From: Halalkalibacter sp. APA_J-10(15)
GTDB lineage: Bacteria > Bacillota > Bacilli > Bacillales > Bacillaceae_D
Length of the DNA: 40,929 bases
NCBI RefSeq assembly: GCF_023017105.1
Contig: NZ_JALKEV010000024.1
Span: 1 to 40,929 of the forward strand
Direction: 5' to 3'
Both the position numbers and the translations under genes were made by a program. Below the pieces are notes generated by a model. That model had not been told where the DNA came from, searched no databases, and saw only the letters and a list, made by a program, of their open reading frames with translations. Positions within the stretch are counted from its first letter, which is position 1; each line of letters opens with the position of its first letter. Below are positions 8,168 through 17,014 of this stretch, piece after piece.

Positions 8168-10027
8168 TCACTTCCTCTTATACAAGGATTCTTGCTGCAA
8201 TAATGCTTGTTTTTGTATTGTTAGTTTAAACTCCTCATTCATCTGCTTTAAACCCGCTAGACGGGCTATTTTCCACTCAACAATGCACTCATTTCTTATT
8301 AACAGCTCCTGACAAGCCCATTTCACCCTTCTTAATTGAAACGATTCTCTTGATTCCAAATGGATATCCAGATAAGCTTTCGTTTTAGGAAACTTATTTA
8401 AATGCTTCTCGATAATTCCAAGCTGACCAATGCTCTTTCCCACTTGACTTCTATTTATAAAAACAGGCTTTTCTCTATTCTTTAACAGAGCAATCGCTAC
8501 CTTTACCTCGCTTAAAATATCTTCATCTCTATCATTCCAGTTTACTTTTACAGCTGGGGAAGTTCTTTTTAGTTTAGGAGAATGTTCCTGTAACCACTTC
8601 TTGTCATTACGATAGAGCCATGAATATGCATTATTGTTTGAATTTCTAAGTTGAGTTACGGATTTGTTTGGATGTGTTTCTATAAGCGTTAACCAAACCT
8701 TCCGATAGTCAGTTGCTTGTTGTGTCTCTTTATTACAGTCAGTACACTGAACAATTTGCTTTTGATTTCTATACTTTTTTACGGTTCCAATATCACAATT
8801 TAACTTTCTTGATATGTCGTAATTACTTAGACCTTGCGACACTAATTCTTGCAATTTATCAAACCATAGTTGTCCAAACTGTTTCACTCGCCCAATCTTA
8901 AACGTATCTTCACTATCAACATCAGGACCACGTCGAGAATAGATAAAGCCACATGAACACTCAAAAGTTCCTACTGGTCTTCTAGTATCTGTACATATTG
9001 TTATCGCGACCGATGAGATGACACGTTTTTGATAATGTTCAGCTGCTGAGTTTAAACAGTAATAAGGACTTTCTCCAAACGGAAGAAATTTCTCATTAGA
9101 AAATTGATAAAAGCTATTTATTGTTTCTCCAACGAAATTGATAAATAATAGATGTCTTATTGGATGAAATGCTTTTCGATGTTTTCTAGTAATACTTTTA
9201 AGCCAACATGACTCATCTGATGGTTCGACTTTCGATTGGACCAATTCTAAAAACTCATGGCCATAATATAAAATAAATTGTTTCGCTAATTTTTCTTGGT
9301 CAACAGTTCCTTTAAAATTCGCAAACGATTGTTTCTGAAGTAAATACCGATACCCAGCCTGAATGCCTTTCAACGTAAATTGAAAATCTTTATTTATTAG
9401 TTCTAAGCTCTGTATAGCCAATAGGTTGAGGAAGTACTCTGTTTTTGGATTTATTGTTTTGTTTACTAATGGAAAATAATTAGTGAGATTGACACCTGAA
9501 AATTGATGTTTATTATCCCCTCGAAAAGGAACGTCTGAACTAACTAACATCTCACTGTGTTTACAACAAACAAATACACCCGGTAATTGATGGGCTAGCC
9601 TCCAATAGGTTTCTCCCTTATTTTCTAAATCTTCTCGAATGCAACTTTGACATAAGCGAAAATATGCTATATCTTTTATAGAACTTGCCATTACACCAGT
9701 AGACATATGAATCGATTTAGAACTCATTCCCTGTGCCATTGCAGAATACACCTGATTTTTCTTACTTTTTGGAAGAAAAGACGTGTAGTATCGATAAAAT
9801 GTATGATTTTCAATCCAACTTTGTACGTTAGGCACACCAAAATGCTGTATTTTGTCGTGTATTTTGGCTAACCCAGTTGGTAAATCTGGAACAGCCACCA
9901 TATTTGAAACGCCATAGAGGTCTCTCATTGTTTGTTTAGGGCTTATATTAGAAGAGTGAAGATGATAACGGGCAAACCAACTGTATAACAATTCATCTTC
10001 ATATAGTGTCGGAAAGTAGGTAATCAT
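8168..10027 (-). CDS. tnsD: TnsD (TniQ family), attTn7 target-selection protein
   Basis: TnsD binds the 3' end of glmS and recruits TnsC to direct insertion just downstream, which is where this element sits. The protein is 619 residues, longer than the 508 of Tn7 TnsD. The TniQ N-terminal domain starts with MITYFPTLYEDELLYSWFARYH. A zinc-finger group is visible at C126, C129, C155 and H157 (CQSC and CCKH). Further cysteine pairs occur in ECSCGF and QCTDC around 350-440, beside a KYRNQ-type helix-turn-helix segment, which would suit sequence-specific glmS recognition. It lies 9 bp after tnsC and 4 bp before tnsE. Confidence 0.93.
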   Translation of the reverse strand: MITYFPTLYEDELLYSWFARYHLHSSNISPKQTMRDLYGVSNMVAVPDLPTGLAKIHDKIQHFGVPNVQSWIENHTFYRYYTSFLPKSKKNQVYSAMAQGMSSKSIHMSTGVMASSIKDIAYFRLCQSCIREDLENKGETYWRLAHQLPGVFVCCKHSEMLVSSDVPFRGDNKHQFSGVNLTNYFPLVNKTINPKTEYFLNLLAIQSLELINKDFQFTLKGIQAGYRYLLQKQSFANFKGTVDQEKLAKQFILYYGHEFLELVQSKVEPSDESCWLKSITRKHRKAFHPIRHLLFINFVGETINSFYQFSNEKFLPFGESPYYCLNSAAEHYQKRVISSVAITICTDTRRPVGTFECSCGFIYSRRGPDVDSEDTFKIGRVKQFGQLWFDKLQELVSQGLSNYDISRKLNCDIGTVKKYRNQKQIVQCTDCNKETQQATDYRKVWLTLIETHPNKSVTQLRNSNNNAYSWLYRNDKKWLQEHSPKLKRTSPAVKVNWNDRDEDILSEVKVAIALLKNREKPVFINRSQVGKSIGQLGIIEKHLNKFPKTKAYLDIHLESRESFQLRRVKWACQELLIRNECIVEWKIARLAGLKQMNEEFKLTIQKQALLQQESLYKRK

Positions 10028-10036
10028 TTTGTCCTC

Positions 10037-11641
10037 CTACAAAGCAAAATCATTAAAGGGATATTTGATATACCCTGTATCACTTAATGATTCATAAGCC
10101 GATTGTTTTTTCTTTTCACCTTTTCCTATGATGTCTTTTAAAACACTTATTTGAACCGGTTTATCCTGCTTTTTTGGTGTATTCAGTTCCTCAATAATGG
10201 TCAACGCCCGCTGCATCAATTCAGTGTGTGCCACATCACCGGCTTCTTTGATTGCTTTAGTTGCTGCCTTTTCAGCAACATTTGCATTTACGTCAAGACT
10301 TATTAAAGTTGTTAATAACTTTTGTAACTTTGAAACCTCTACATTTTGACGCTTCTGTTCTTGCTCTGCTTTTTTCTTCTGAATAGTAGCTCTAAGGTCA
10401 ATTTTGGACTGATGGTGCTGTAAATGCGTCTCAATATCCATTGGCATTATATCTTCGTATCGTTCCAAATCTGATAACTGTCCATTTTTTAATGCCTTTA
10501 ACATAGGTTGAACGAGCTTCAAATCATCTATTGCAACTTTTTTGATAAGAGCTGGCGTTATTTTCTCTACACCTGTTTCAATTGCCCTGCCCTGAGATAA
10601 TGCAAATAGCTTAACTGCGATATCAACAATGCCTTGACTTTCTTCATATAAAACTTGGTTTAACTCGTCTGTTAATGGGGTTTCATTCTGAATCCATTGA
10701 TATCTCCACATGCTCTCAATTAATAAGTCCCAATCATCATCTTTTTTCATTTGCTGCCATACCATATCACCTTGTCCGCTTCCTCTTCGGGCCTGACGAA
10801 AATCTTTTTGTAGGATACTTTTTGCTCTCATCGTTCCAATCATCATCACTGGGACACCAATTTCATTCACAAGCGTGACCAAGAAATTCATCATTTTTTC
10901 TGAGTTATTATCACGCGTCGTAAGTAAATGTTGAATTTCATCAATAATTAATGCACCAACACAATGAATACGTGCTATCTGGCCCATTCTTGTCACCATA
11001 GAGCTAATTGAATTTCTTCTAGAACCAAAACGTTCGTAATAATTGGTACCTAATAGTTCATCCAGCTTCAAAAAGAAATCCATGCATAATGATTTTAAAG
11101 AGCCGTCATGAGGGCAATTTAACTTTAGCCACACGACTTGAGTAATATTTAGTGGATGCTTATGGATGATAAGTTTAGGGTATTGTTCTAACACCCTACC
11201 AATGGCTGTCGTTTTACCAATACCAGAGAAACCCATTAACGTAAAACTTGATGCAGTGGACCACATATGATTAGTATTAGGTCGCCCTTGTAATGTATGA
11301 TGGGCTGATGATAATTGATTTTTGAATTCAGGTGAGTTTGGATTTCTACTAACATATCCTTGTCTTAACAGCCTAGAGAACCTTTGTTCTAAATCAATAT
11401 GTTGCATGACCGGCTGAAAGAAACGAGCTATTCTTGAAATAGAATGATAGCGATAATGTGATGGTAAAAGCCGTTCTCCTTCTTGATAGTCAAACTCCGT
11501 ACTCATAGCTTCGTAAGCTTCTTCTGGAGAAAGGATAGGGGGAAGTGCTTCTATTAAAGGATTTCCTTGATAATCAATCACTACTTGATGCTTATATTCA
11601 GCTACCTCAGCACTAGACAACTTGTCTTCAATACTACTCAT
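10037..11641 (-). CDS. tnsC: TnsC, AAA+ transposition regulator
   Basis: TnsC is the ATPase that links the target selectors TnsD and TnsE to the TnsAB transposase and mediates target immunity. This 534-residue protein has Walker A GFSGIGKTT (137-145) and Walker B ALIIDEIQHL (D234, E235), with a following arginine-rich region. Its length is near that of Tn7 TnsC (555). It overlaps tnsB by 8 bp. The C-terminal 150 residues are charged and helical, where Tn7 TnsC contacts TnsA. Confidence 0.94.
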   Translation of the reverse strand: MSSIEDKLSSAEVAEYKHQVVIDYQGNPLIEALPPILSPEEAYEAMSTEFDYQEGERLLPSHYRYHSISRIARFFQPVMQHIDLEQRFSRLLRQGYVSRNPNSPEFKNQLSSAHHTLQGRPNTNHMWSTASSFTLMGFSGIGKTTAIGRVLEQYPKLIIHKHPLNITQVVWLKLNCPHDGSLKSLCMDFFLKLDELLGTNYYERFGSRRNSISSMVTRMGQIARIHCVGALIIDEIQHLLTTRDNNSEKMMNFLVTLVNEIGVPVMMIGTMRAKSILQKDFRQARRGSGQGDMVWQQMKKDDDWDLLIESMWRYQWIQNETPLTDELNQVLYEESQGIVDIAVKLFALSQGRAIETGVEKITPALIKKVAIDDLKLVQPMLKALKNGQLSDLERYEDIMPMDIETHLQHHQSKIDLRATIQKKKAEQEQKRQNVEVSKLQKLLTTLISLDVNANVAEKAATKAIKEAGDVAHTELMQRALTIIEELNTPKKQDKPVQISVLKDIIGKGEKKKQSAYESLSDTGYIKYPFNDFAL

Positions 11642-13790
11642 CTTTGTTCTCTTTTCTCCTTCCTAAGAAATCCCTTATGTTTGGCCTAGCATATGTTTCT
11701 CCATTTTCTGGTGATTGTTCTAAATACACTACTTCACCTGCTTTGGTTGAAGGCCTCTCTTTTTCTGATTTTAAAGCTTCCGCTTTTCGAGTTTCGTCTT
11801 TTTCATGCTTTCTATACTCTTTGATTGCTCCTACTTTCTCAGCCTTACTTAAACTAGTATCCTCTTCAACTTTTCTCTTTTTTACAGCCTCTTTTACAAT
11901 GGCTTCTACTTCCGAAATGTAATCTATATCTTTTTGCAATTGTTGGTGATTAACATTAACTTTCGAATGCTTCTCTTGCTCTTGTAGATAAATTATCTCG
12001 TCCAAACCTGAACTTTTAAATCGCTGTGAAATAGGGAGTAACGTACAAACCTCATATAAAGTTGGATCAGAATCTACAATATAAACGTTATCCATACATC
12101 TAGGGTCAAAAGCTACTTTTATCTTCCACGTCCCTTTTTGACGTGCTGTTTCAAACCATGACTCCTGAATTGCTCTATCACAACTGTAGAAGATACCTTT
12201 ATAGTTAATTCCTTTATGAGTAACAGTAGCCATCTCCCTTTTCATAAGAGCTATTTTTACTGTGTCTTCAGGGGAATATTTTAATTTACCTGTCCTATTT
12301 TTCATGCCCCAATTCCAAATCTCTAAAGGAACAGGAGTTACATCATCTCGAACCATTTCTTCTTCTCTAACATAACCACTTAAATAATGCTTTTGGTTAT
12401 AATGTAGGATTTGCTTAATTATGATTTTTGTAAAATCATCAAGTGTTAAAACTGCATCTAACCTGTAATCCCTGGCTCCTCTTTGCTGAAAATCCTTATC
12501 GACATAGCCTGGTAAGAAAGGTTTAACCTTTTTTTGTATTAGATCAAAGTGTTTCTCCACAATCCCTTTCCAATCAGCTCGATATGGGGCTGTATTCTCT
12601 ACATGAAGACCGAATGCATCAATTAATCGTTCCACATTATACCCTTCAAATTCTCCGCGGTCTGCTAAAAGCGTCTCGGGTAAATGTTCACTTGGCCATT
12701 CTTCTCTATTGATGGTAATACCGTACTCAGCACAAAACTTTTCCTTATTTGAAACTGTATTAGCTATTGCCATCATCCCCCCTAACCACGAGGGACCTTC
12801 CAAACCAATGTACATTCCAACAACCATACGACTAAAAACGTCCATTACTAAATATATAATTGGTCTACCGATAACCCAATTCGGATTAAATTTTGATATT
12901 AGGTATACATCTCCAATCGTGGCATCAATTTGATAACGTGAACCAGGTCCATTTACCTCTGAATTTGATGTATTTAATATCGCTCTATAATCTTTGTTAA
13001 ACTTTTTTTGTCCTTTTCTAGCAATCGTTGATTCAACAATGTTATATTCCTTGTTATACCAATAACGGAATTGAACTAATGTAGGGATCTTTTCCTTATC
13101 TTCTATAATGACTTTCTGAATGCCATCATCAAAATAAATGTCTTTTGCATAAAATTCTTTAATCATCATTTTATAAGCATCTGTGAGTTGATTTTGCTTT
13201 GAAGTTAAGTAATACTTCTCAAGGGCAACTCTAAAGATTTTTTTTGTTGAATCGTCCACATTTATACCAGTAGAGAAATGCTTTCTTGGTCGGCCTCGCT
13301 TCTTGTCCCCAGCTTCCCTTGTCACTCCTTTTGCACCAGAATTCTTATAGTCTGGTAAAAGTGCATTAATCGTTTTGCCTCTTTGCCAGTACTTCCTTAA
13401 ATACTTTCGAACAGCTGGATAAGTAACGCCGTGGACTTTAATAGCTTTATTAATATGATTCGACCGTGGTTTTTTCTCAAAAATAGCGGGTTCATCTTTA
13501 ATCATTTCTTCAATAACTTCCCATGATTGATTTCGCAATAATAAATACTTTTCGGAAACTTCATCTATATCAGGAAAAGCAAACGGCTCTTTTCGAATTT
13601 TTATAAGCAATTCTTGAATAACCTCATCTTTGATTTCTGAAATCGTCCTTTTAAAAGGTAATGCTTTGGTATCCTCTATATCTATTAAATAGGCAATGAT
13701 ATTTCCCTCATCGACCCATAGAATGCGAAATTGCTTATCAGTTTGAGAATCTCTTAATAGCTCATTAACAAAAAAATTCACGTTCCCCAC
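11634..13790 (-). CDS. tnsB: TnsB, DDE transposase of the Tn7-like element
   Basis: TnsB binds the end repeats and performs 3' cleavage and strand transfer. This 718-residue protein carries a complete catalytic triad: D289 (in YQIDATIGD), D377 (in LADRGEFEG) and E412 (in GIVEKHFD). The spacing of 88 and 35 residues matches Tn7 TnsB. N-terminal helix-turn-helix segments (about 110-140, followed by the basic GRPRK) precede the core. The charged C-terminal tail would contact TnsC. It overlaps tnsA by 13 bp and tnsC by 8 bp. Its predicted binding sites are the repeats at 14675-14731 and 149-223. Confidence 0.96.
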   Translation of the reverse strand: MGNVNFFVNELLRDSQTDKQFRILWVDEGNIIAYLIDIEDTKALPFKRTISEIKDEVIQELLIKIRKEPFAFPDIDEVSEKYLLLRNQSWEVIEEMIKDEPAIFEKKPRSNHINKAIKVHGVTYPAVRKYLRKYWQRGKTINALLPDYKNSGAKGVTREAGDKKRGRPRKHFSTGINVDDSTKKIFRVALEKYYLTSKQNQLTDAYKMMIKEFYAKDIYFDDGIQKVIIEDKEKIPTLVQFRYWYNKEYNIVESTIARKGQKKFNKDYRAILNTSNSEVNGPGSRYQIDATIGDVYLISKFNPNWVIGRPIIYLVMDVFSRMVVGMYIGLEGPSWLGGMMAIANTVSNKEKFCAEYGITINREEWPSEHLPETLLADRGEFEGYNVERLIDAFGLHVENTAPYRADWKGIVEKHFDLIQKKVKPFLPGYVDKDFQQRGARDYRLDAVLTLDDFTKIIIKQILHYNQKHYLSGYVREEEMVRDDVTPVPLEIWNWGMKNRTGKLKYSPEDTVKIALMKREMATVTHKGINYKGIFYSCDRAIQESWFETARQKGTWKIKVAFDPRCMDNVYIVDSDPTLYEVCTLLPISQRFKSSGLDEIIYLQEQEKHSKVNVNHQQLQKDIDYISEVEAIVKEAVKKRKVEEDTSLSKAEKVGAIKEYRKHEKDETRKAEALKSEKERPSTKAGEVVYLEQSPENGETYARPNIRDFLGRRKENKDE

Positions 13791-14599
13791 CTCTCTGATG
13801 TTGAACTCTTTAACATTGAAGTAAAGTCGATATTCAATGTTTCTAAATCAATTTTCTTAGTCAAATCAACCTTTAATCTTTTATGGGCAATCAAGTGTTT
13901 TAAAATGGACAACGCTGTTCCACCAGTTAATTGATACGTCGCATCAAACTCATTTAATCTGTAAATAATTGTCCCCGATTCTTTTTTCAGACTATTCATC
14001 AGTAACTCTATTAAAGTAGGGTTTATAGCTTCCGATAGTTTCTTCGATGAGCGTAGCCACACTATATTCTCTATGGTTTCTTTATGTAGTTCTTTTTCGG
14101 TGACGATGCCCCAGTCTATATTCTTGTCTTCCCAATACACTCGTTCAATTTCAAATTTTTCTATAACTCTGGATGAATTAAGATCTTTTGAGGGTTTGAT
14201 TGTTCTTGCTAAGTTAATGACTTCATTATCAATTCTTGCAGTAATATAAAAGTCTGTTGTCATTACAAGAGGGGTCTTTGATGTAGAATCTTCGGGGTGT
14301 TTTATCCCTACTCTTTCTGCAATGGCTGTTGTAATTTCACGATTAAGAGGGAATTGTTCTCGAATGTCAATTACTTGATCAGACCATTCGGACAAATAAA
14401 AATAATTTCTTTCTAAATCTGAAAGAAGATGATGTATTCTTTCATTCTTTAAACCTAGTATGCGATGCGTCCTCCCCTCTGATGGAACATCATATGTCGT
14501 TAGCCACGGCTTATAATTAGAAAGTTCTCCTTGACCTCTTCCTTCTTTGATAAAGCGAGCAATTTTAGCTTCTGTCCAACCATATTTTCTTTTAGCCAT
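13778..14599 (-). CDS. tnsA: TnsA, restriction-like endonuclease subunit of the Tn7-like transposase
   Basis: TnsA cuts the 5' strands at the transposon ends, so that with TnsB the element moves by cut-and-paste. The 273-residue length equals that of Tn7 TnsA. Catalytic residues are visible as E63 (in SDLERNYFY), D116 (in VMTTDFYI) and K135 (in RTIKPSKDL), in the order of the E63, D114, K132 triad of Tn7 TnsA. The C-terminal part has a winged-helix-like segment. It is the first gene of the tns operon, with an AAAGAGG ribosome binding site upstream, and lies just inside the right end of the element. Confidence 0.95.
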   Translation of the reverse strand: MAKRKYGWTEAKIARFIKEGRGQGELSNYKPWLTTYDVPSEGRTHRILGLKNERIHHLLSDLERNYFYLSEWSDQVIDIREQFPLNREITTAIAERVGIKHPEDSTSKTPLVMTTDFYITARIDNEVINLARTIKPSKDLNSSRVIEKFEIERVYWEDKNIDWGIVTEKELHKETIENIVWLRSSKKLSEAINPTLIELLMNSLKKESGTIIYRLNEFDATYQLTGGTALSILKHLIAHKRLKVDLTKKIDLETLNIDFTSMLKSSTSERWGT

Positions 14600-14621
14600 A
14601 CATAACCTCTTTTCTATACAA

Positions 14622-14676
14622 AAAAACTGCCAGCAGGGGCTTTGTTTGAGTAAGTCTTCCCATGCTGACAGTTTTT
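14622..14676 (-). terminator. Strong hairpin between the transposon right end and tnsA
   Basis: The arms AAAAACTGCCAGCA (14622-14635) and TGCTGACAGTTTTT (14663-14676) pair over 14 bp with one mismatch or wobble, and GGG/CCC extends the stem. On the minus strand it is followed by seven T residues, so it should stop transcription coming from glmS before tnsA. It could also work on the plus strand, where TTTTT follows. It lies within the transposon. Confidence 0.82.
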
Positions 14677-14740
14677 AAACAACTTTATTATTTTTTAAAC
14701 GACTTTATTATGATTTAAACAACTTTATTATCATTCAACA
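14675..14740 (-). repeat. Right end of the Tn7-like element: three tandem TnsB sites and terminus
   Basis: Three copies of TTAAACAACTTTATTAT (one has G for A) occur at 14675-14691, 14695-14711 and 14715-14731, exactly 20 bp apart. The terminus follows as CATTCAACA ending at 14740 (TGTTGAATG read inward). Dense overlapping or abutting TnsB sites at the glmS-proximal end are the hallmark of a Tn7 right end. Confidence 0.88.
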
Positions 14741-14745
14741 AATTT
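14741..14745. other. Probable 5-bp target-site duplication copy at attTn7
   Basis: AATTT abuts the terminal ACA of the transposon and lies 21-25 bp past the glmS stop codon. Tn7 elements duplicate 5 bp at this position. The partner copy at the left end is not visible in this window, so this is inferred from position alone. Confidence 0.6.
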
Positions 14746-14765
14746 GATTACAATCCACACAAACC

Positions 14766-16565
14766 CTACTCCACAGTCACACTCTTCGCTAAGTTCCTCG
14801 GCTTATCAACATCACAACCGCGATGTAGAGCGGCATAGTAAGAAATGAGCTGTAACGGAATGACGGTTGCCAGTGCCGAGAGCATTGGGTGTACGCTTGG
14901 TAGGACAAAAGCGTCTCCTTCTTGCTCTAAGCCTTCCATGCTAATAATGCAAGGTTTCGCTCCGCGTGCAGCGACCTCTTTCACGTTACCACGGATGCTT
15001 AAATTGACGTGCGCTTGAGTAGCTACCGCGACAACTGGTGTACCATCTTCAATAAGGGCAATCGTTCCGTGCTTTAACTCTCCACCGGCGAAGCCTTCTG
15101 CCTGAATATAAGAGATTTCTTTCAGCTTCAATGCTCCTTCTAAGCACACAAAGTAATCAGCTGCGCGTCCGATGAAGAAGCAGTTTGGCGTTGTGTGCAA
15201 GTAATCACTTGCGATTTGCTCAAGCTGATCTTTTTGACCGCATAATGTTTCCATTGCATTGGCGACAATTGCTAGCTCCTGCAATGGATCAAATGGGAGC
15301 TCAACGCCTCTTGCTCGTGCCGTATCGACTGCAAGTAGTGTCAGAACAGCCATTTGTGCTGTATATGCCTTCGTTGATGCAACGGCAATTTCTGGGCCGG
15401 CATACGTATGAAGGGTGAAGTCAGCTTCACGCGAGAGCGTTGAGCCTGGTACATTCGTAATCGTTAGGGCTTGATAGCCTTTTTCTTTGATTTCAACAAG
15501 CACACCGCGTAGGTCTGCTGTTTCTCCACTTTGTGAAATGAAAATAAAGAGTGGGTTCTCGGAAAGGAGTGGCATGTTATAAAGAAATTCACTCGCAATA
15601 TGCACTTCTACTGGACGTTGGGCAATTCGTTCGATTAACTGCTTTCCTACTAATCCAGCATGGTAACTCGTTCCAGCTGCAATAATATAAATACGATCGG
15701 CTTCGCTCATCGCTTGACGAATGTCGTCATCAAGTCGAACGGTTCCATCTTCGTTTTGGTATTTTTGGATAATATTGCGAATAACAAATGGCTGCTCGTC
15801 AATTTCCTTTAACATGAAGTGAGGGTACGTCCCTTTTTCAATGTCACTCGCATCTAATTCCGCTGTATACGGAGAACGAGCCACTACTGTGCCATCTAAT
15901 CGCTTAATTGTCACTTCATCACGTCGAACGAGGACTATTTCCTCATCCATAATCTCAACGAATTGATCGGTTACTTGCAGCATTGCCATCGCATCTGATG
16001 CAATCACGTTCGCATGATCACTGACACCAATAAGGAGCGGACTCTTATTCTTTCCGACATAAACAACGTCTGCATCCTCTTTGTCTAGCAAAGCAATCGC
16101 ATAGGATCCTTTTAATAGTGATAATGTCGTACGGAACGCTTCCTCGACTTGTTGATTTTGTGCAACAAAGTGTTCCACGAGATGAACGATCACCTCTGTA
16201 TCCGTATCACTTTGCAGTTCAACCTCTAAATAGTCTCGCTTAAGCTGTTCATAATTCTCGATCACTCCATTGTGTACAAGGGTAAAACGTGACGTCTCAC
16301 TCTGATGTGGGTGAGCATTCAACTTGCTCGGTACACCGTGAGTTGCCCAACGTGTATGACCAATTCCTACCGTTCCTTGCGCTGATTGGTCAACCGCATC
16401 GCGTAGCATTGCAATGCGACCCTTTTCCTTATAGACTTGCACACCTTCGTCGTTACGCAAAGCAATCCCCGCTGAATCATAACCGCGATACTCCAGTTTC
16501 TCTAAGCCACGTAATAAGATTTCCTTAGCTTCTTCATTTCCGATATAACCAACAATTCCACACAT
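14766..16565 (-). CDS. glmS: Glutamine-fructose-6-phosphate aminotransferase (isomerizing)
   Basis: GlmS makes glucosamine-6-phosphate from fructose-6-phosphate and glutamine, the first step toward UDP-GlcNAc. The start is set at the ATG at 16565, giving MCGIVGYIG, because the Cys after Met is the nucleophile of the class II glutaminase domain and GGAGGT lies 10 bases upstream; a longer open frame to 16670 runs into the ribozyme. The protein has 599 residues: glutaminase domain (about 1-240, with RWATHG and HNGVIENY), then two SIS domains ([17 protein letters not shown]), ending in the conserved AKSVTVE. This 3' end is the TnsD recognition region, and the coding sequence is intact after the insertion. 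Confidence 0.98.
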   Translation of the reverse strand: MCGIVGYIGNEEAKEILLRGLEKLEYRGYDSAGIALRNDEGVQVYKEKGRIAMLRDAVDQSAQGTVGIGHTRWATHGVPSKLNAHPHQSETSRFTLVHNGVIENYEQLKRDYLEVELQSDTDTEVIVHLVEHFVAQNQQVEEAFRTTLSLLKGSYAIALLDKEDADVVYVGKNKSPLLIGVSDHANVIASDAMAMLQVTDQFVEIMDEEIVLVRRDEVTIKRLDGTVVARSPYTAELDASDIEKGTYPHFMLKEIDEQPFVIRNIIQKYQNEDGTVRLDDDIRQAMSEADRIYIIAAGTSYHAGLVGKQLIERIAQRPVEVHIASEFLYNMPLLSENPLFIFISQSGETADLRGVLVEIKEKGYQALTITNVPGSTLSREADFTLHTYAGPEIAVASTKAYTAQMAVLTLLAVDTARARGVELPFDPLQELAIVANAMETLCGQKDQLEQIASDYLHTTPNCFFIGRAADYFVCLEGALKLKEISYIQAEGFAGGELKHGTIALIEDGTPVVAVATQAHVNLSIRGNVKEVAARGAKPCIISMEGLEQEGDAFVLPSVHPMLSALATVIPLQLISYYAALHRGCDVDKPRNLAKSVTVE

Positions 16566-16639
16566 GTTGTAGCTACCTCCTATTGTGAAGGCAAGCTGCT
16601 CTTGAGGGCACACTTGCCCCCACTCTCTTTTTGTTTTTT

Positions 16640-16797
16640 TAGAAGGCATGTTGCTTCTGATTTTGTCCATAGAGTTACCTCTATGTTTTTTACAGAAGCT
16701 TGGCGGCTGTCATGCTACAACCGGAGGGCATCCGCCGAACAATCGATAAACCCTCTCCTCGTCAACTACACATTCCCTCGTGTAGTCCTGGCGCTTT
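16640..16797 (-). ncRNA. glmS ribozyme riboswitch
   Basis: The minus strand upstream of glmS contains the glmS ribozyme core: A-GCGCC at 16795-16790, a P2-like pairing CTACACGAGGG with TGTAGTTGACGAGG, GGTTTATCGA, and TTCGGCGGATGCC. A 3' domain follows with hairpins ACATAGAGGTAACTCTATGG and GCTTCTG with CAGAAGC. Glucosamine-6-phosphate binding makes this RNA cleave itself before G at 16794, lowering glmS expression. Compared by memory with the Bacillus subtilis ribozyme, all core segments are present. Confidence 0.93.
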
Positions 16798-16844
16798 TCG
16801 TTCCGAACCTTACGATCCACCTTTCTATTCTTGACTCACGGAAC

Positions 16845-16873
16845 ATCATACCTTATTGCCTTTTACACGTCAA
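16845..16873 (-). promoter_or_regulatory. SigA-type promoter of glmS
   Basis: TTGACG (16868-16873) and TATGAT (16845-16850) are separated by 17 bp on the minus strand, about 50 bp upstream of the ribozyme cleavage site. Transcription would start near 16838. Confidence 0.85.
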
Positions 16874-16962
16874 TAACCAATCAACCAACTTGTCAGATGA
16901 TCTACAACGACCTTCTTATGTCTTCCTCCATCGATTATTTATCTTCTAAACCGCTATTCTCT

Positions 16963-17005
16963 ATAAAAATATGCATAAGCTCACCAATTGGTGCAGCTTA
17001 TGCAT
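16963..17005 (-). terminator. Terminator after glmM
   Basis: ATGCATAAGCT (16971-16981) pairs perfectly with AGCTTATGCAT (16995-17005), and the loop itself contains CACCAATTGGTG. ATTTTTATAG follows on the minus strand. It separates the cdaA-cdaR-glmM unit from glmS, which has its own promoter. Confidence 0.88.
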
Positions 17006-17014
17006 CATAACAAA

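Larger units (their letters stand above)
109..14740 (-). mobile_element. Tn7-like transposon (TnsABCDE) in attTn7 downstream of glmS
   Basis: The element carries tnsA, tnsB, tnsC, tnsD and tnsE plus a four-gene cargo operon. The right terminus is set at 14740, where the plus strand ends in CATTCAACA, 25 bp beyond the glmS stop codon; this is the classical TnsD-directed insertion distance and orientation, with tnsA nearest glmS. The likely 5-bp target duplication copy is AATTT at 14741-14745. The left boundary is uncertain: TnsB-type repeats lie at 149-223, but no terminal TGTTGAATG-like sequence or second AATTT is visible, and 109 is only the edge of the IS. The element is visibly more AT-rich than the adjacent glmS region. 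Confidence 0.88.

Noticed and set aside
12709-12933. Short plus-strand frames inside tnsB and other tns genes
   Set aside because: They are shadows of strongly supported minus-strand genes and have no ribosome binding sites.
14675-14731. The regularly spaced 17-bp repeats as a CRISPR-like array
   Set aside because: The spacers are only 3 bp, and the repeats match copies at the other end of the element in inverted orientation, which identifies them as TnsB sites.
16566-16670. N-terminal extension of glmS by 35 codons
   Set aside because: It lies in the ribozyme leader, lacks a ribosome binding site, and would bury the catalytic Cys that must follow the initiator Met.
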